Positions 33,344 to 43,493 of a stretch of 64,000 bases of DNA are shown piece after piece (within the stretch, counting starts at the first letter, position 1; each line of letters opens with the position of its first letter). The stretch covers positions 13,186-77,185 of the forward strand of contig ONCP01000005.1 of NCBI GenBank assembly GCA_900316385.1, in the 5' to 3' direction. The position numbers and the translations under genes were made by a program. The stretch comes from an uncultured Eubacteriales bacterium. Lineage in GTDB: Bacteria > Bacillota > Clostridia > Oscillospirales > Acutalibacteraceae. The notes under the pieces are model-generated. The model saw only the letters and a list, made by a program, of their open reading frames with translations, was not told the origin of the DNA and made no database searches.

Positions 33344-35608
33344 CTACTTAACCTTGACTTTAATGCTGACAGTCTTAGCGAGCTTGTTGTAGTTACTGTT
33401 GCCCTTTGCGGTGACTGTTACCTTGACTGTGACGGTCTTGCCCTTTTTGAGACCCTTGGCGACTGTCATCGTGCCGTTCTTGACTATGACCTTCTTGTTG
33501 TTGGTAGAGTATGTCACATTACCCTGGGCCTTCTTGACCGTTACAGCCGACTTAATCGTTGTCGCCTTCTTGGAGTTGGCGTTAACGGTCTTTTTATTCG
33601 TTACGGTCATCGTATTCTTTGCCTTGTTAATCTTGAAGGTGGCTTTGATCGTGCCGTTGTAACCGCCCTTGCCTGTGATGATCATTGTCGCGGTGCCAGC
33701 GTTCTTGTTGTTCTTGTAGCTTACCGAATAATCGGTTCCGTTCTTGAGCGTCTTTGTGCCGTCCTTGACGGTTACGCTCTGGGTCTGGGTCTTGCCGTTA
33801 TAGGTCTTTGCCTTGATACCCGTGACCTTGCAGGATGTGATGCTCTTCACGTCGGACTGACCCGTACCCTTTGTAATGAGCTCTTTGCTGTCGAGATTAA
33901 AGTTGAAGAGATCGGTCTCTCGCTCAACGGTTGAATAATTGAGCTTGGTTACATCAACCGAATCGTTCTCGAAGAGGATGTAGTAATCCTCGTCATTGAT
34001 AACAGTCTTTTTGTCCTCGAAATAATCATAGACTATGCTGTCCCAGCTTACCGCGTACTTCTTGCCGTTCGAGTCGCTCTGTACATAATAGTCGCCGTAA
34101 TTGACTTCATAATATTCAAAGTCAACGGGCTCCTCCTCAAAGACATACTCGTAGCCGTTCTCCCTAAACTCCTTCGGAGAGATATATTCCTTATCAAAGG
34201 TATCGTCGGGCTCGTATCTGTTGCGCTTCTCGTTGAAAACAAGTCTGCCGTAGCTGTATTTGGTATCCTCCTGAGTATAAGGATAGATGTTCATTCCGTA
34301 AATGCCGTCGGGATCGTCAGGGTTGTTGACGAGATAGGTTATTGTATTGTAGCTGTCCTCATCGGGTCTGTAATAGTGCATTATCTTGGGATTATCCTCG
34401 CTCTCCATCTGATAGGAGTAACCCGACGCCTCAAACTGAGGAATAGTTATTGCCTCCGAGCTATCGATAACGTAAGCCTCATGCTCGTTATCATAGACGA
34501 ATTTGGAAAGCTCGTAGGTATTGTTTTCGCTTGTTTTGTCCTCAAAAAGGTAAGAGCCTGTGTAGTAAAGTCCGTTTTTATCCTCGGGATTATCGAAAAT
34601 GTAGGCTACATAGTTCCAGTCCTGATCAAGAGGAGCGTCGCTGTAATAGAACGGGATCTGCTTGGGAGAGGTGCTCATCTCGGTAACATAGTAATAGTCG
34701 GATTTCTTAAACTCACTCTCTGTCATCTCGAGTGTTTCAAAGCTGCGATCGGGGATATACGTCTTGAAATACTCGTTGTAAAGCTGCTTTTGAACCTCGA
34801 TGAGAGGATTCCAGTAGCCGTATTCCTCCATCCAATCGTCGTAGTCGCCGTTTTCGTCGGTGACCCAGCGCTTGATCTCGGTGATGGTATAAACGCCGTC
34901 GGGGTCTGTCTTGCATTTGCCGAGCTTGCCGCGGGTCGTTTTTTCTTCTTCCCTGTAAGCGCCGTTGACTCTTTCCTGATTTACATTCACATACTTTTTG
35001 CCCGTTACGTTCTCAAGCGCCTTGGAGCCGACGGTGATGACCTTCTTGGCATTGGTGCACGTCGACATAGCAACCTGTACGGCGCTCTCCTTGCCGTAGC
35101 AGGAAACGCTGACGCTGTCGGAAATGTTGAGCTTGGCGTCGACGCCCTCGGCAAAGAGGAAAATGCCCGAGTCTAACTTTTTGCTCTTGTTGACAGTAAG
35201 GCTGCCCGAACCCGTGATGTTGAGGTTTCCGCCGTAGCCGTCGCCGTAAACAATGATCTCGCCGAACTCGCACTCGCCCTCGACTTTGATCGTAAAGTCG
35301 TCGCCCATCATATTCGCCGAAATGCCCTTGTCTGCGAGCTTTACGTTCTTAAGCGTAAGAGTGTTGGTGGCGCGGTCAAAGCTGACGCCCGCGACAGCGC
35401 TGTTGTCCGTCTTGTTGTTGTTGAAAACGTGGGTGATATCAATATTTTCGCCTATTTTGAAGATGTTGACAAAGGCTAAATAATAAGGTTGGTTGTCTAT
35501 TCCCATATAATATTCATTACTGGGGCCTTTGTTGGCGGCGAATGCCGTGACGGTGCAGACCGACATCAGCATTAACGTTGCCATAACGATTGAAATTAAT
35601 TTTTTCAT
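33344..35608 (-). CDS. Secreted surface protein with Tyr/Asp-rich modules and Lys-rich C-terminal module
   Basis: The 754-residue protein has a signal peptide (ending TAFA-AN) and a beta-rich N-domain with GNLNITGSGSLTVNKS near 130. A central acidic, Tyr-rich region (about 215-580) has three loosely repeated units (NPEDKNGLYYTGSY, NPDDPDGIYGMNIY and related). The C-terminal module of about 160 residues (VTGIKAKTYNGKTQTQS onwards, ending KVKVK) closely matches the end of the LRR protein at 28.2-31.9 kb. I do not recognise the central repeat. There is no sortase motif or membrane anchor. It is transcribed alone, with a repeat-rich leader. Confidence 0.85.
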   Translation of the reverse strand: MKKLISIVMATLMLMSVCTVTAFAANKGPSNEYYMGIDNQPYYLAFVNIFKIGENIDITHVFNNNKTDNSAVAGVSFDRATNTLTLKNVKLADKGISANMMGDDFTIKVEGECEFGEIIVYGDGYGGNLNITGSGSLTVNKSKKLDSGIFLFAEGVDAKLNISDSVSVSCYGKESAVQVAMSTCTNAKKVITVGSKALENVTGKKYVNVNQERVNGAYREEEKTTRGKLGKCKTDPDGVYTITEIKRWVTDENGDYDDWMEEYGYWNPLIEVQKQLYNEYFKTYIPDRSFETLEMTESEFKKSDYYYVTEMSTSPKQIPFYYSDAPLDQDWNYVAYIFDNPEDKNGLYYTGSYLFEDKTSENNTYELSKFVYDNEHEAYVIDSSEAITIPQFEASGYSYQMESEDNPKIMHYYRPDEDSYNTITYLVNNPDDPDGIYGMNIYPYTQEDTKYSYGRLVFNEKRNRYEPDDTFDKEYISPKEFRENGYEYVFEEEPVDFEYYEVNYGDYYVQSDSNGKKYAVSWDSIVYDYFEDKKTVINDEDYYILFENDSVDVTKLNYSTVERETDLFNFNLDSKELITKGTGQSDVKSITSCKVTGIKAKTYNGKTQTQSVTVKDGTKTLKNGTDYSVSYKNNKNAGTATMIITGKGGYNGTIKATFKINKAKNTMTVTNKKTVNANSKKATTIKSAVTVKKAQGNVTYSTNNKKVIVKNGTMTVAKGLKKGKTVTVKVTVTAKGNSNYNKLAKTVSIKVKVK

Positions 35609-35826
35609 AAATACTCTCCTTTTTTTTTATGTTTCCACGTCGCACTCAGTGCGGCGTGTAAAATGAGAAATGAGAAATGAGAAATGAGAAATGAAAAATG
35701 AGAAATGGTTGTCGTGCTCATAAGTCGGAGCATTTCACAAATCGGTTCCCGAGCTATTGATAATAGATGTAATTCTGTTAAAGCTCGATCAATATTTCTC
35801 CTTTCTCCTTTCTTCTTTCTCATTTC
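35609..35826. repeat. Intergenic repeats between surface protein genes
   Basis: It contains the cgtcgcactcagtgcggcg module (35638-35656), GAGAAAT heptamers (35662-35706) and a copy of the 45-bp dispersed element (35741-35782), with no gene. Confidence 0.7.
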
Positions 35827-36996
35827 TTACTTTACCTTCTTGCTCTTTGCCTTGCTCCACTTGGAGTTGAGCTTGGTGCCGTTGAAGGAGCGGAAGGTTC
35901 TGATCCTGACGTAATACTTCTTGCCGCTCTTGAGCTTTGTGATCCTCGCCTTGCTCTTTTTTGCGCCCTTTACGGTCAGGGTCTTTGCCTTTTTGAACTT
36001 ACTGTTGGTGCTGTACTGGAGCACATAACCGTTACATCGCTTGGTCTTTTTGTTCCACTTGACAGTGAGGAACTTCTTGCCCGCCGTGATCGACTTGATC
36101 GAGGTGGCGGGAGCCTTTGCTCCGCGGTTAACGGTGAGCTTTGGGGTGTTATAGGAAACAGCCCAGTAATTCGCGATGGTCGGATACGCGGTGACGGAGG
36201 TCTGCATATTCCAGTAGCCTACGTCAAAATACTGATCAAAGCTTGAGCCGCTCGCGAGCCAGCTCGAGAAATCATAGTAGTTGTCCGCCTTGTAATAACC
36301 GAGGGCGAAATGATAATTATATGTGGTGGTGCCCGAGAAGAACACGCCCTTGGAGATCTTGATGTTTCCGCTGCCGAAGCGCATCAGACCGAAGGAATAA
36401 CCCGCCTGGAACGCGCCGCCGTTGATTTTGAGCGTACCGCCCATACAGCTTGCGCCCACATAATCGCCGTAAAATCCGCCGCCGTTGACGATACAGGTGC
36501 CGCCGCCGACATGCAGACCCGAGGGATCGTTGGTGCCTTCGCTGAGTCCGAAGTAGTTGCCGCTGAGGATCGTCAGCTTGCCCGAGACGATCTGAACGGC
36601 TCCCGCGCCGTAGGAACGGACGCTGGGGACATTCTTCTTCACCTTGGAATCCTTCATCACAACGTCCGCGCCCGCGACCTTGAACACTGTGAGGTTCTTT
36701 GTGCGGTTCTGGACAGTGTGGCCGTTGAAGTCAATGACGAACTTGCCCTTTGTCAAAAGGCAGGTGGAGTCATCCTCCTCGCCGAGCGTCATATCGTTAC
36801 CGATGATATAGGTGTGCCCGGGGCCGTAGCCCGCGTTCTTCCAGTTGATGTTTTTGAGCTGGTCGGGTGTTTTGATAACAAAGGTTTTTGCCTCGGCTGT
36901 GGAGGCTGAACCCACGAAAAGCGAAACCATAAGCACGCAGACGCTCATAAAAGCCGCGATGAATGATTTGCTGTTTTTCTTAACGCCTGTTTTCAT
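35827..36996 (-). CDS. Secreted beta-helix protein with C-terminal fibronectin type III-like domain
   Basis: The 389-residue protein has a signal peptide (cleavage near STAEA). A right-handed beta-helix-like region follows (about 40-270) with DFNGHTVQNRTKNLTVF, YGAGAVQIVSGKLTILSG and MGGTLKINGGAF, then an FnIII-like domain at about 290-385 with LTVKWNKKTKRCNGYVLQY and SGKKYYVRIRTF, ending SKKVK. It starts 11 bases after the end of the frameshifted PPC/FnIII gene and follows GAGGTG, so the two are likely one operon. It is a likely glycan-interacting surface or secreted protein without clear catalytic residues. Confidence 0.85.
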   Translation of the reverse strand: MKTGVKKNSKSFIAAFMSVCVLMVSLFVGSASTAEAKTFVIKTPDQLKNINWKNAGYGPGHTYIIGNDMTLGEEDDSTCLLTKGKFVIDFNGHTVQNRTKNLTVFKVAGADVVMKDSKVKKNVPSVRSYGAGAVQIVSGKLTILSGNYFGLSEGTNDPSGLHVGGGTCIVNGGGFYGDYVGASCMGGTLKINGGAFQAGYSFGLMRFGSGNIKISKGVFFSGTTTYNYHFALGYYKADNYYDFSSWLASGSSFDQYFDVGYWNMQTSVTAYPTIANYWAVSYNTPKLTVNRGAKAPATSIKSITAGKKFLTVKWNKKTKRCNGYVLQYSTNSKFKKAKTLTVKGAKKSKARITKLKSGKKYYVRIRTFRSFNGTKLNSKWSKAKSKKVK

Positions 36997-37007
36997 TACG
37001 GTTCACC

Positions 37008-38212
37008 TCACTTTTTCTTTGTCTTTGCGGAGATCGTTGCCCAATCGCCGTAATACTTTACGCCGTCTGCCTTGACATACGCCCTAACGCGGAAGGTGTA
37101 GCGCGTATTCTTTTTGAGACCTGTTTTCTTGTATTTGAGGGTCGCCTTGTTGCAGGTATTTATGTCCTTGAATTTCTTGCCGACCTTCATCTGAACCTGA
37201 TAGCCCGTGATGTTCTTGATCTTCTTTGAGGTCGGGTGACGGAGTTCTTTGTTGACTTGGCGGTGAGCTTGGGCTTTGCGGAAAGCTTGAAGGAAGATGC
37301 TACCGTGTAAGCCTCGCCCATGATCTCGCTGGGGTTAAAGAAGTCGCCGCCGTTGTTGAGTTCATAATCCTGTGCGCTCCTTACGCGGAACCAATAGCTT
37401 TCGCCCTTCTTGAGCTTGAGGTTCTTAACAAGCTTGACGTTTGAGTCGGAAAGGAATATCTGCTTTGCGGCTACGGTTCGGTTCGCGCCGTTAGAGTTCT
37501 TGTAAAAATCGACATACCAGCTTGAGTATGTGTTGCTCACGGGTGTTTTCTTCTTGTGGTTGAAGCTAAGCGACATTGTGCCGTCGCCCGGTGACTTGAT
37601 TGCGTAATAGTCCGCGTCGGAGCAGTTGTCAAAATCGCCGTTTGTCCAGTCGCCGCCGATGGTGCCGATGCGATCCTTGGCAAGAATGAGCTTGGTCGCC
37701 TTCAGCTCGGAGTTGTTACACTCCTGCTCGTACGCCTTGCTCTTCTTGAAGGAGGTGCGTATCCTGTACTTGCCGTGGGGAACGATCGTGCCGGGGTAGA
37801 TCATAATGTAATATGTGCCGCCCTGCTTAACGCCGAGGAACGGTAAAACGATCGTTTTGTTGTTGTTCAGATTGCACTGAACCATCGCGATGGTCTCCTC
37901 ATTGGGACCGAAAAGATAAATATACCATTTGCCTGACGCGTACCCGTTTTCTGTGAGGTTGTCATAGTTGATGCTGACCTTGCCGTCCTCAACGACGGTG
38001 AATTTGTAGCAGTCAACGTCGGTATCATTGCACATATCGCCCGTGATAGTGTCGCCGACAGTTATGTTCGTGGCGTTCTTGAGCGTATCGTTGTTTTTGT
38101 CAGTGGTCTCGGCCGGCTCCTTGAGAGTAGCCGCGCCCGAGCTGAGCGGGAACAACGCAAACGCCGAGACAGCGATAATCGCCGCCAAAATGATTGACAT
38201 TATTTTTTTCAT
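37008..38212 (-). pseudogene. Secreted PPC-domain protein with FnIII-like end, interrupted by a frameshift
   Basis: The upstream frame (start 38212 after AGGAG) encodes a signal peptide and two PPC-like beta domains (NDTDVDCYKFTVVEDGKVSI; CSDADYYAIKSPGDGTMSL). Near 37235 it runs into KNSVTRPQRRSR and stops at 37187. The other frame continues PTSKKIKNITGYQVQMKVGKKFKD to KTKKK at 37008, a normal FnIII-like ending like that of the next gene. A core strand (usually L-x-W-x-K) is missing at the junction, so a deletion of about ten bases is likely, or a sequencing error. If real, the product loses its C-terminal domain. Confidence 0.75.
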
Positions 38213-38238
38213 AAATTCTCTCCTTTTTTTATTATTTC

Positions 38239-38720
38239 CACGTCTTGTTTGGTGTGCCTCTGTTAAAAGTCCGTTATCCCACTTGTGTGGGTTCACTCAC
38301 AAGCTTGCTGCGGGAGAATAGGTTCTGCTCCTTGGTTTTTCACGTCGCACTCAGTGCGGCTCGGTCAAAAATGCGGTTTCCCACTTACCTGCGTGCACTC
38401 ACAAGCTTGCTGCGGGAGGATAGGTTCTGCTCCTTGGTTTTCCACGTCGCACTCAGTGCGGCTCGGTCATAAATGCGGTTTCCCACTTACCTGCGTTCAC
38501 TCACAAGCTTGCTGCGGGAGGATAGGTTCTGCTCCTTGGTTTTTCACGTCGCACTCAGTGCGGCAATATCAGAAGTCCGTTATCCCACTGACGTGGGCGC
38601 GCTCACAAGCTTGCTGCGGAAGGTTAAGTTCATCTACGAAGCCTGACCCGCCGTTAATGATGTTTAAACAAAATCAATGTTTTCCAAAGGCGGAATCGGC
38701 TCCCGTGGCTCACGGGTGGA
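38239..38720. repeat. Composite array: four 102-bp units fused to an inverted 142-bp-family segment
   Basis: Units start at 38239, 38341, 38443 and 38545, each 102 bases apart. The first opens cacgtcttgtttgg instead of cacgtcgcactcag. After the last ttgctgcgg the sequence changes to the reverse complement of the 142-bp family (38622-38720: gttcatctacgaagc, cggcgggt-like and ctcccgtggctcacggg). This shows directly how the two repeat families join. No gene is supported. Confidence 0.85.
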
Positions 38721-38742
38721 AAGTTATTCTCGGGTTTCTGAC

Positions 38743-41700
38743 TTATTGTATTTTCAGGGAGATCTCAACCGCCTTTTTGTATGACTTGTAGTTTGCGTTG
38801 CCTTTTGCCGTTACGGTTATTTTTAACTTGATCTTACCCTTTGGCAAACCCTTTTTAACTGTCAGCTTTGTACCGTTCAGCTTGATTTTTGCAGCATACT
38901 TTTTGGCTACCTTAAGCGTATACTTTACCTTGCCCTGCGCATCATTCAGCTTTATGAGCTTCTTAAACGTGACATTTTTGCTACGGGATGCTGTAATTTT
39001 TTTCTTAAATTCTAATGTGCCCGTATTGTTAGCCTTCTTTACATTGATCGATACGCTCTTGGTAATACCGCAGTAGGTGACCTTCACTGTCGTTGAGCCT
39101 GCGCGAATCGCCTTGACACTTCCGTTGGAATCGACCGTCGCGATATTGGTGTTCATGGATTTGAATGTGGGCTTGCCCGCGCCGTTCTTGAATTGGAATT
39201 TGATCTTGCTTACTTTTTGGTACACGATCGATAGACTGTTCGTTTTGACTGTCAGAGAAGGCTTGGGAGCCGAAGTCGTCGGCGCCACTGTTGCGGGCTC
39301 TGTCGCGGGAGCCTCTGTCGTCGGAGCTTCCGTTGCGGGCTCTGTCGTGGGAGCCTCTGTCGTCGGCGCCACTGTTGTGGGCTCAGTTGTCGGAGCCTCT
39401 GTCGTCGGAGCTTCCGTTGCGGGCTCTGTCGTGGGAGCCTCTGTCGTCGGAGCTTCCGTTACGGGCTCTGTTGTCTGAGCCTCTGTTGTCGGAGCTTCCG
39501 TTACGGGCTCTGTTGCGGGAACTGCGGTAACCGGTGCCACCGTTATCGGCTCTGTCATGGGAACCTCGGTCGTCGGTTCCGCCGTTGTGGGCTCCTGTAT
39601 CGGTTCAAAATTGAGGTGATTATCATTCGCGTATGTCTGCGCGGCTGTGCCCGCGTAGCCCCTGATCACGAAATCCTTTATATGGCTATCCTCGTTTGTC
39701 TGTTTGTCAAAATAGAAGCCGAAGGCTAAATCGCCGATCGTCTCAACCGACCTCGGGATAACGACGGACATAATACGGGTGCTCTCAAACGCGCACGCTC
39801 CGACGGTCTTAAGACTCTCGGGGAGAGTGATCTCCGCGATAGTACAGCTGTTAAAGGCGTTCACGCCGATCGAAGTGACGCTGTCCGCGATCTCAATTTC
39901 GCCAACGGCGCAGGAAAGGAACGCGTCGTTGCCGATCGAGGTAACACCGTCCTCGATGATGACCTTGCTTATCTCAAAAACACTCCACGGAGCTGGATTG
40001 CTTGCCGAATAATCCGCCATAGCGCCGTTGCCCGAGATAGTGAGCGTCGCGCCGTTTTCGGAGTCGAAAAGCCAAGCGCAATCGCCCGTTCTGCCTGCCG
40101 TCTGGATCGTATTGATCGTGACGGGGATCGTGGCTTCAAAGCCGAGGTAGCTTATGTAGATATAGTTATCGGTTCCGACCGACCAGTGATTTGAGAACTG
40201 GCGCGAATTGACGTGGATCATATCAAAGCCGAGCCTGTCGCCGTTTGAGTTGACAAAGCACTGCTCGTCCTCGTCCGCGAATGAGGTCAGAACGTAATCT
40301 TCGGTTGTGTCGTCTGTATATGTGACGGTGACCTTTGTACCGTCCGAAAGATTTACATAGTAATGGAAATAGCTGTCGCCGTGCTCGCCCGTGAGCCATT
40401 CGCCGTTGCGCTCCTCGTTGTAGGAGATCGGCTCGGGAACCGTGACGGAAATGCTCTTTACGGGGTTATCGATTACCTCGACGCCGACGTTAGCCGTTAC
40501 GCCGCAGTAGACGACGCCGAAGCTGTGCTCGCCGAGACCCCAAGGCTCACGATACTGATCGTGTTCAACATCAATGTCGTATCTGCTGTTGATTATCTCA
40601 CCGTCAGCGCTTTCAAAGAGGGTTTCCTCGATTTCCTCGTCAAAACGACCGACATAATCGACGGTGCCCTTGTCCTGATCGTTGTATGTTACGCGGAGGA
40701 TGTCGCCTTGGCTGAACGGGAAGGAATACTCAAAGAAGTTGTCGCCGTTTTCCGCAACGCGCCAGCTGCCGTTTTCGGAGAAGTTCTTGTAAAGCACGGT
40801 GGAACCGCTCGGGATATACTGAATCGACTTGACGGGCGACTCAACGACCAACGCCGTGAAGGTCGAAGTAAAGCCCGCGTATCTGATCTCGATATCGTGC
40901 TCGCCCTCGCTGTTCCAGTGATTGTCAAACTGGCGGCTGTCAAAGCTGACATTGTGAGCGTCGATAACGTCGCCGTCCTCGCTCACAAAGAGCTCGCTGT
41001 CCTCGTTGCGGACAAAGGAGTAGTAAACCTCGCCTCTCTCGTCGTTATAGGAAACGATGAGGCCGTCGCCATCCTCGAACCAGCGAACGTCATACTCAAA
41101 GAAATCGTTGCCGTTATCGTCCTTTCTCCACTCGCCCGAAAGCTCCTTGTAGAGAGTCAGGATCCTGTCGGCGACAAATTCGATACCGTTGACGGGATTG
41201 AGGACGATATTCAGGCTTGTTTTGCCCGAAACGCCCATTACGATCAAATTGAAGCTGTGCTCGCCCTCGAACCAGTGGTTGTCGCGCTGATCGTCATCAA
41301 AGAACACGTCTACGCCCTCGGTCAGGGTTGCGCCGTCTCTCGAAACAAATTTGTGGCGGCGGTTGACCTCGTCCCATCTGCACACATAATCAACAGTGCC
41401 TCTGTCGTCATTATATGTTACTTTAAGAACGGAACCGTCATTGATCGGGAGCCAATACTCAAAGTACTCGTCTCCGTTATCGTCCTCGCGGATCTCGCCC
41501 TCTGTGTTGAGATAATACTCCACAGGGCTCGAAAGAACATACTTGACGGACTCAACGGGAGTTTGAGTGACTGTGGCGGTAAAGCTCGTTGTCTTTCCGC
41601 AATAACCGACAGTGATATCGTACTCGCCCTCGCCGTCCCAGTGATTGTCCCACTGGCGGTCGTTGTATTCGACGTTGTGAGCGTCGATACAGTCTTCCTC

Positions 41701-43473
41701 GTTCATAAAGAACTCGCCGTCGGAGTTGCGGTTGAATACGTACTCGCACTCTCCCCTGTCGTCGTTGTAGGTGACGGTGAGCTTGTCGCCCTCCTCGAAC
41801 CAGCGGGTGTCATAGCGGAAATATTCATTGCCATTGTCGTCGATATCTGTGTTGCCCGAAAGTCCCTCGTAGAGCACAAGATCGTTCGCGGGCTCAAAGG
41901 AGATCGACTCAACGGGGTTTACAACGATCGGTACGCTGAGAGAGGTCGAGAAGCCGAGGCAGGCGATCTCATAAACATTTTCGCCGCCGACTGTCCAGTG
42001 CAGCTCTCTCTGGTAATTGTTGAAGTTGATTTCATTTCTCTCGTAAAGCTTTTCTCCGCTTGCCGAGGTGAATACGTGGGTACGCATTTTGTCGTCCCAG
42101 GAGCAAACATAATCAACCGTGCCCTTATTCTGATCCTTGTATTTAACGGTGAGCACGTCGCCGTCAAATACGGGTATATTGTATTCAAAGTATTCCTCGC
42201 CGTTGTCGTCGGTCATAAAATCGCCGTCGCTGTTCTCGTAATACGTTACTTCTCTTTGGTGACGGTACTCGATCGACTCGACGGGAGTTTCACATACGGT
42301 AGCGGGGATATTCTTCGAAATACCGCAGCAGCTGACCGTGAAGGAATGCTGTCCGAGGCCCCACGGCTCCTCATACTGATTGTGATCCACACGAACGTCG
42401 ATATCCTCCAAAAGCGTTTCGCCGTCCGCTGAGGTAAACACGTGGCGGCGCTCCTGCTCATTCCATGAGCAGCGATAATCAACTGTGCCCTTCTGCTCGT
42501 CCTTATAGGTTACGGAGAGCACGTCGCCGTCGTCCATCGGGAACCAATACTCAAAGAAGTTTTCGCCGTCGTTCGAAATGCGCCAGTCGCCGTTGAAATT
42601 CTCATAGTACACGATGTCGCCGCGCGCGCAAGTGTAATTGACCGACTTCACGGGAGTTTCAATAACGCTCACGGTAAAGGAGTCGGATTTGTTGAGATAT
42701 TCGACCGAAATGTCGTAATCGCCGACCGCCGTCCAGTGCGTCTGAAACTGATTGTCATCGTAATTGACATTATGAGCGTCGATGCAGTCGTCCTCGCTCA
42801 TAAAGAATTCGCCGTCGGAGTTACGGTTAAAGACGTACTCGCACTCGCCCCTGTCGTCGTTGTAGGTGACGGTGAGCTTGTCGCCTTCCTCGAACCAGCG
42901 GGTGTCGTAGCGGAAAAACTCCTCGCCGTTGCCGTCGGTTTCCGTTCTGCCCGAAAGGCCCTTGTAAAGCGTGAGGTGATTTTTGGGAGTAAACTTGATA
43001 CTCTCTACGGGGTTTTTAACGATCTCCATCGGGAATTCGTAGGCGGTCTCGTCCTCGCCGAAAATCACATAGAATTTGTGCTCGCCGATTCCCCAATGCT
43101 CGTCCCACTGGTTGTTTTGGAACCAAAAATCCTCGCCCTCGATCAGAGAATGACCGTCGGCGGACCAATATTCCTGCCTGCGCTCATCCTCGTTCCAGGT
43201 ATGATAGAACTCTCTGGTGGTTTCATCCTCGTAAGTTAGGACGATCTTTGAGCTATCATTCGCGGGAATATAATACTCAAAAAAGTTCTCGCCGTTATCC
43301 TCGCGCCATTCTCCGCACGTGAACTCGTAAACAGGCGAATCGTCGTAAACGAAATCAAGATTTGCGACGCCCTCCTCGGCCGCGGATACGGAAACCGCTC
43401 CCATCGCGGTGAAAATCGACGCCAAAAGGCACGCGCTGAGCAGCAAGGCTAACGCTTTCTTTGCAAATGTCAT
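38743..43473 (-). CDS. Giant secreted surface protein with nine Ig-like repeats
   Basis: The 1576-residue protein has a signal peptide (cleavage near VSVSA-AE) and nine tandem repeats of about 120 residues (about 25-1110). Each repeat carries a Glu/Asp-rich start with NGE(N/E)FFEY, an LTVTYNDD-like strand, an NxHW-type turn and an N/TPVxSI ending. A short BspA-type block (about 1170-1250), a TTEAPTTEP linker (about 1290-1390), a Big_2-like domain (SMNTNIATVDSNGSVKAIRAG) and a Lys-rich C-terminal module follow. It has no sortase motif. Start 43473 follows GGAGG. The second and fifth repeats are nearly identical over long stretches. Function is probably adhesion; the ligand is unknown. Confidence 0.88.
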   Translation of the reverse strand: MTFAKKALALLLSACLLASIFTAMGAVSVSAAEEGVANLDFVYDDSPVYEFTCGEWREDNGENFFEYYIPANDSSKIVLTYEDETTREFYHTWNEDERRQEYWSADGHSLIEGEDFWFQNNQWDEHWGIGEHKFYVIFGEDETAYEFPMEIVKNPVESIKFTPKNHLTLYKGLSGRTETDGNGEEFFRYDTRWFEEGDKLTVTYNDDRGECEYVFNRNSDGEFFMSEDDCIDAHNVNYDDNQFQTHWTAVGDYDISVEYLNKSDSFTVSVIETPVKSVNYTCARGDIVYYENFNGDWRISNDGENFFEYWFPMDDGDVLSVTYKDEQKGTVDYRCSWNEQERRHVFTSADGETLLEDIDVRVDHNQYEEPWGLGQHSFTVSCCGISKNIPATVCETPVESIEYRHQREVTYYENSDGDFMTDDNGEEYFEYNIPVFDGDVLTVKYKDQNKGTVDYVCSWDDKMRTHVFTSASGEKLYERNEINFNNYQRELHWTVGGENVYEIACLGFSTSLSVPIVVNPVESISFEPANDLVLYEGLSGNTDIDDNGNEYFRYDTRWFEEGDKLTVTYNDDRGECEYVFNRNSDGEFFMNEEDCIDAHNVEYNDRQWDNHWDGEGEYDITVGYCGKTTSFTATVTQTPVESVKYVLSSPVEYYLNTEGEIREDDNGDEYFEYWLPINDGSVLKVTYNDDRGTVDYVCRWDEVNRRHKFVSRDGATLTEGVDVFFDDDQRDNHWFEGEHSFNLIVMGVSGKTSLNIVLNPVNGIEFVADRILTLYKELSGEWRKDDNGNDFFEYDVRWFEDGDGLIVSYNDERGEVYYSFVRNEDSELFVSEDGDVIDAHNVSFDSRQFDNHWNSEGEHDIEIRYAGFTSTFTALVVESPVKSIQYIPSGSTVLYKNFSENGSWRVAENGDNFFEYSFPFSQGDILRVTYNDQDKGTVDYVGRFDEEIEETLFESADGEIINSRYDIDVEHDQYREPWGLGEHSFGVVYCGVTANVGVEVIDNPVKSISVTVPEPISYNEERNGEWLTGEHGDSYFHYYVNLSDGTKVTVTYTDDTTEDYVLTSFADEDEQCFVNSNGDRLGFDMIHVNSRQFSNHWSVGTDNYIYISYLGFEATIPVTINTIQTAGRTGDCAWLFDSENGATLTISGNGAMADYSASNPAPWSVFEISKVIIEDGVTSIGNDAFLSCAVGEIEIADSVTSIGVNAFNSCTIAEITLPESLKTVGACAFESTRIMSVVIPRSVETIGDLAFGFYFDKQTNEDSHIKDFVIRGYAGTAAQTYANDNHLNFEPIQEPTTAEPTTEVPMTEPITVAPVTAVPATEPVTEAPTTEAQTTEPVTEAPTTEAPTTEPATEAPTTEAPTTEPTTVAPTTEAPTTEPATEAPTTEAPATEPATVAPTTSAPKPSLTVKTNSLSIVYQKVSKIKFQFKNGAGKPTFKSMNTNIATVDSNGSVKAIRAGSTTVKVTYCGITKSVSINVKKANNTGTLEFKKKITASRSKNVTFKKLIKLNDAQGKVKYTLKVAKKYAAKIKLNGTKLTVKKGLPKGKIKLKITVTAKGNANYKSYKKAVEISLKIQ

Positions 43474-43493
43474 AAGCAACACCTCCTCTAAAC

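Noticed and set aside
38239..38640. Possible CRISPR array
   Set aside because: Units are 102 bases with no short constant repeat and unique spacers of equal size, and there are no cas genes.
40363..42432. 689-codon frame antisense to the giant surface gene
   Set aside because: It mirrors the internal repeats of the minus-strand gene and has no start signal.
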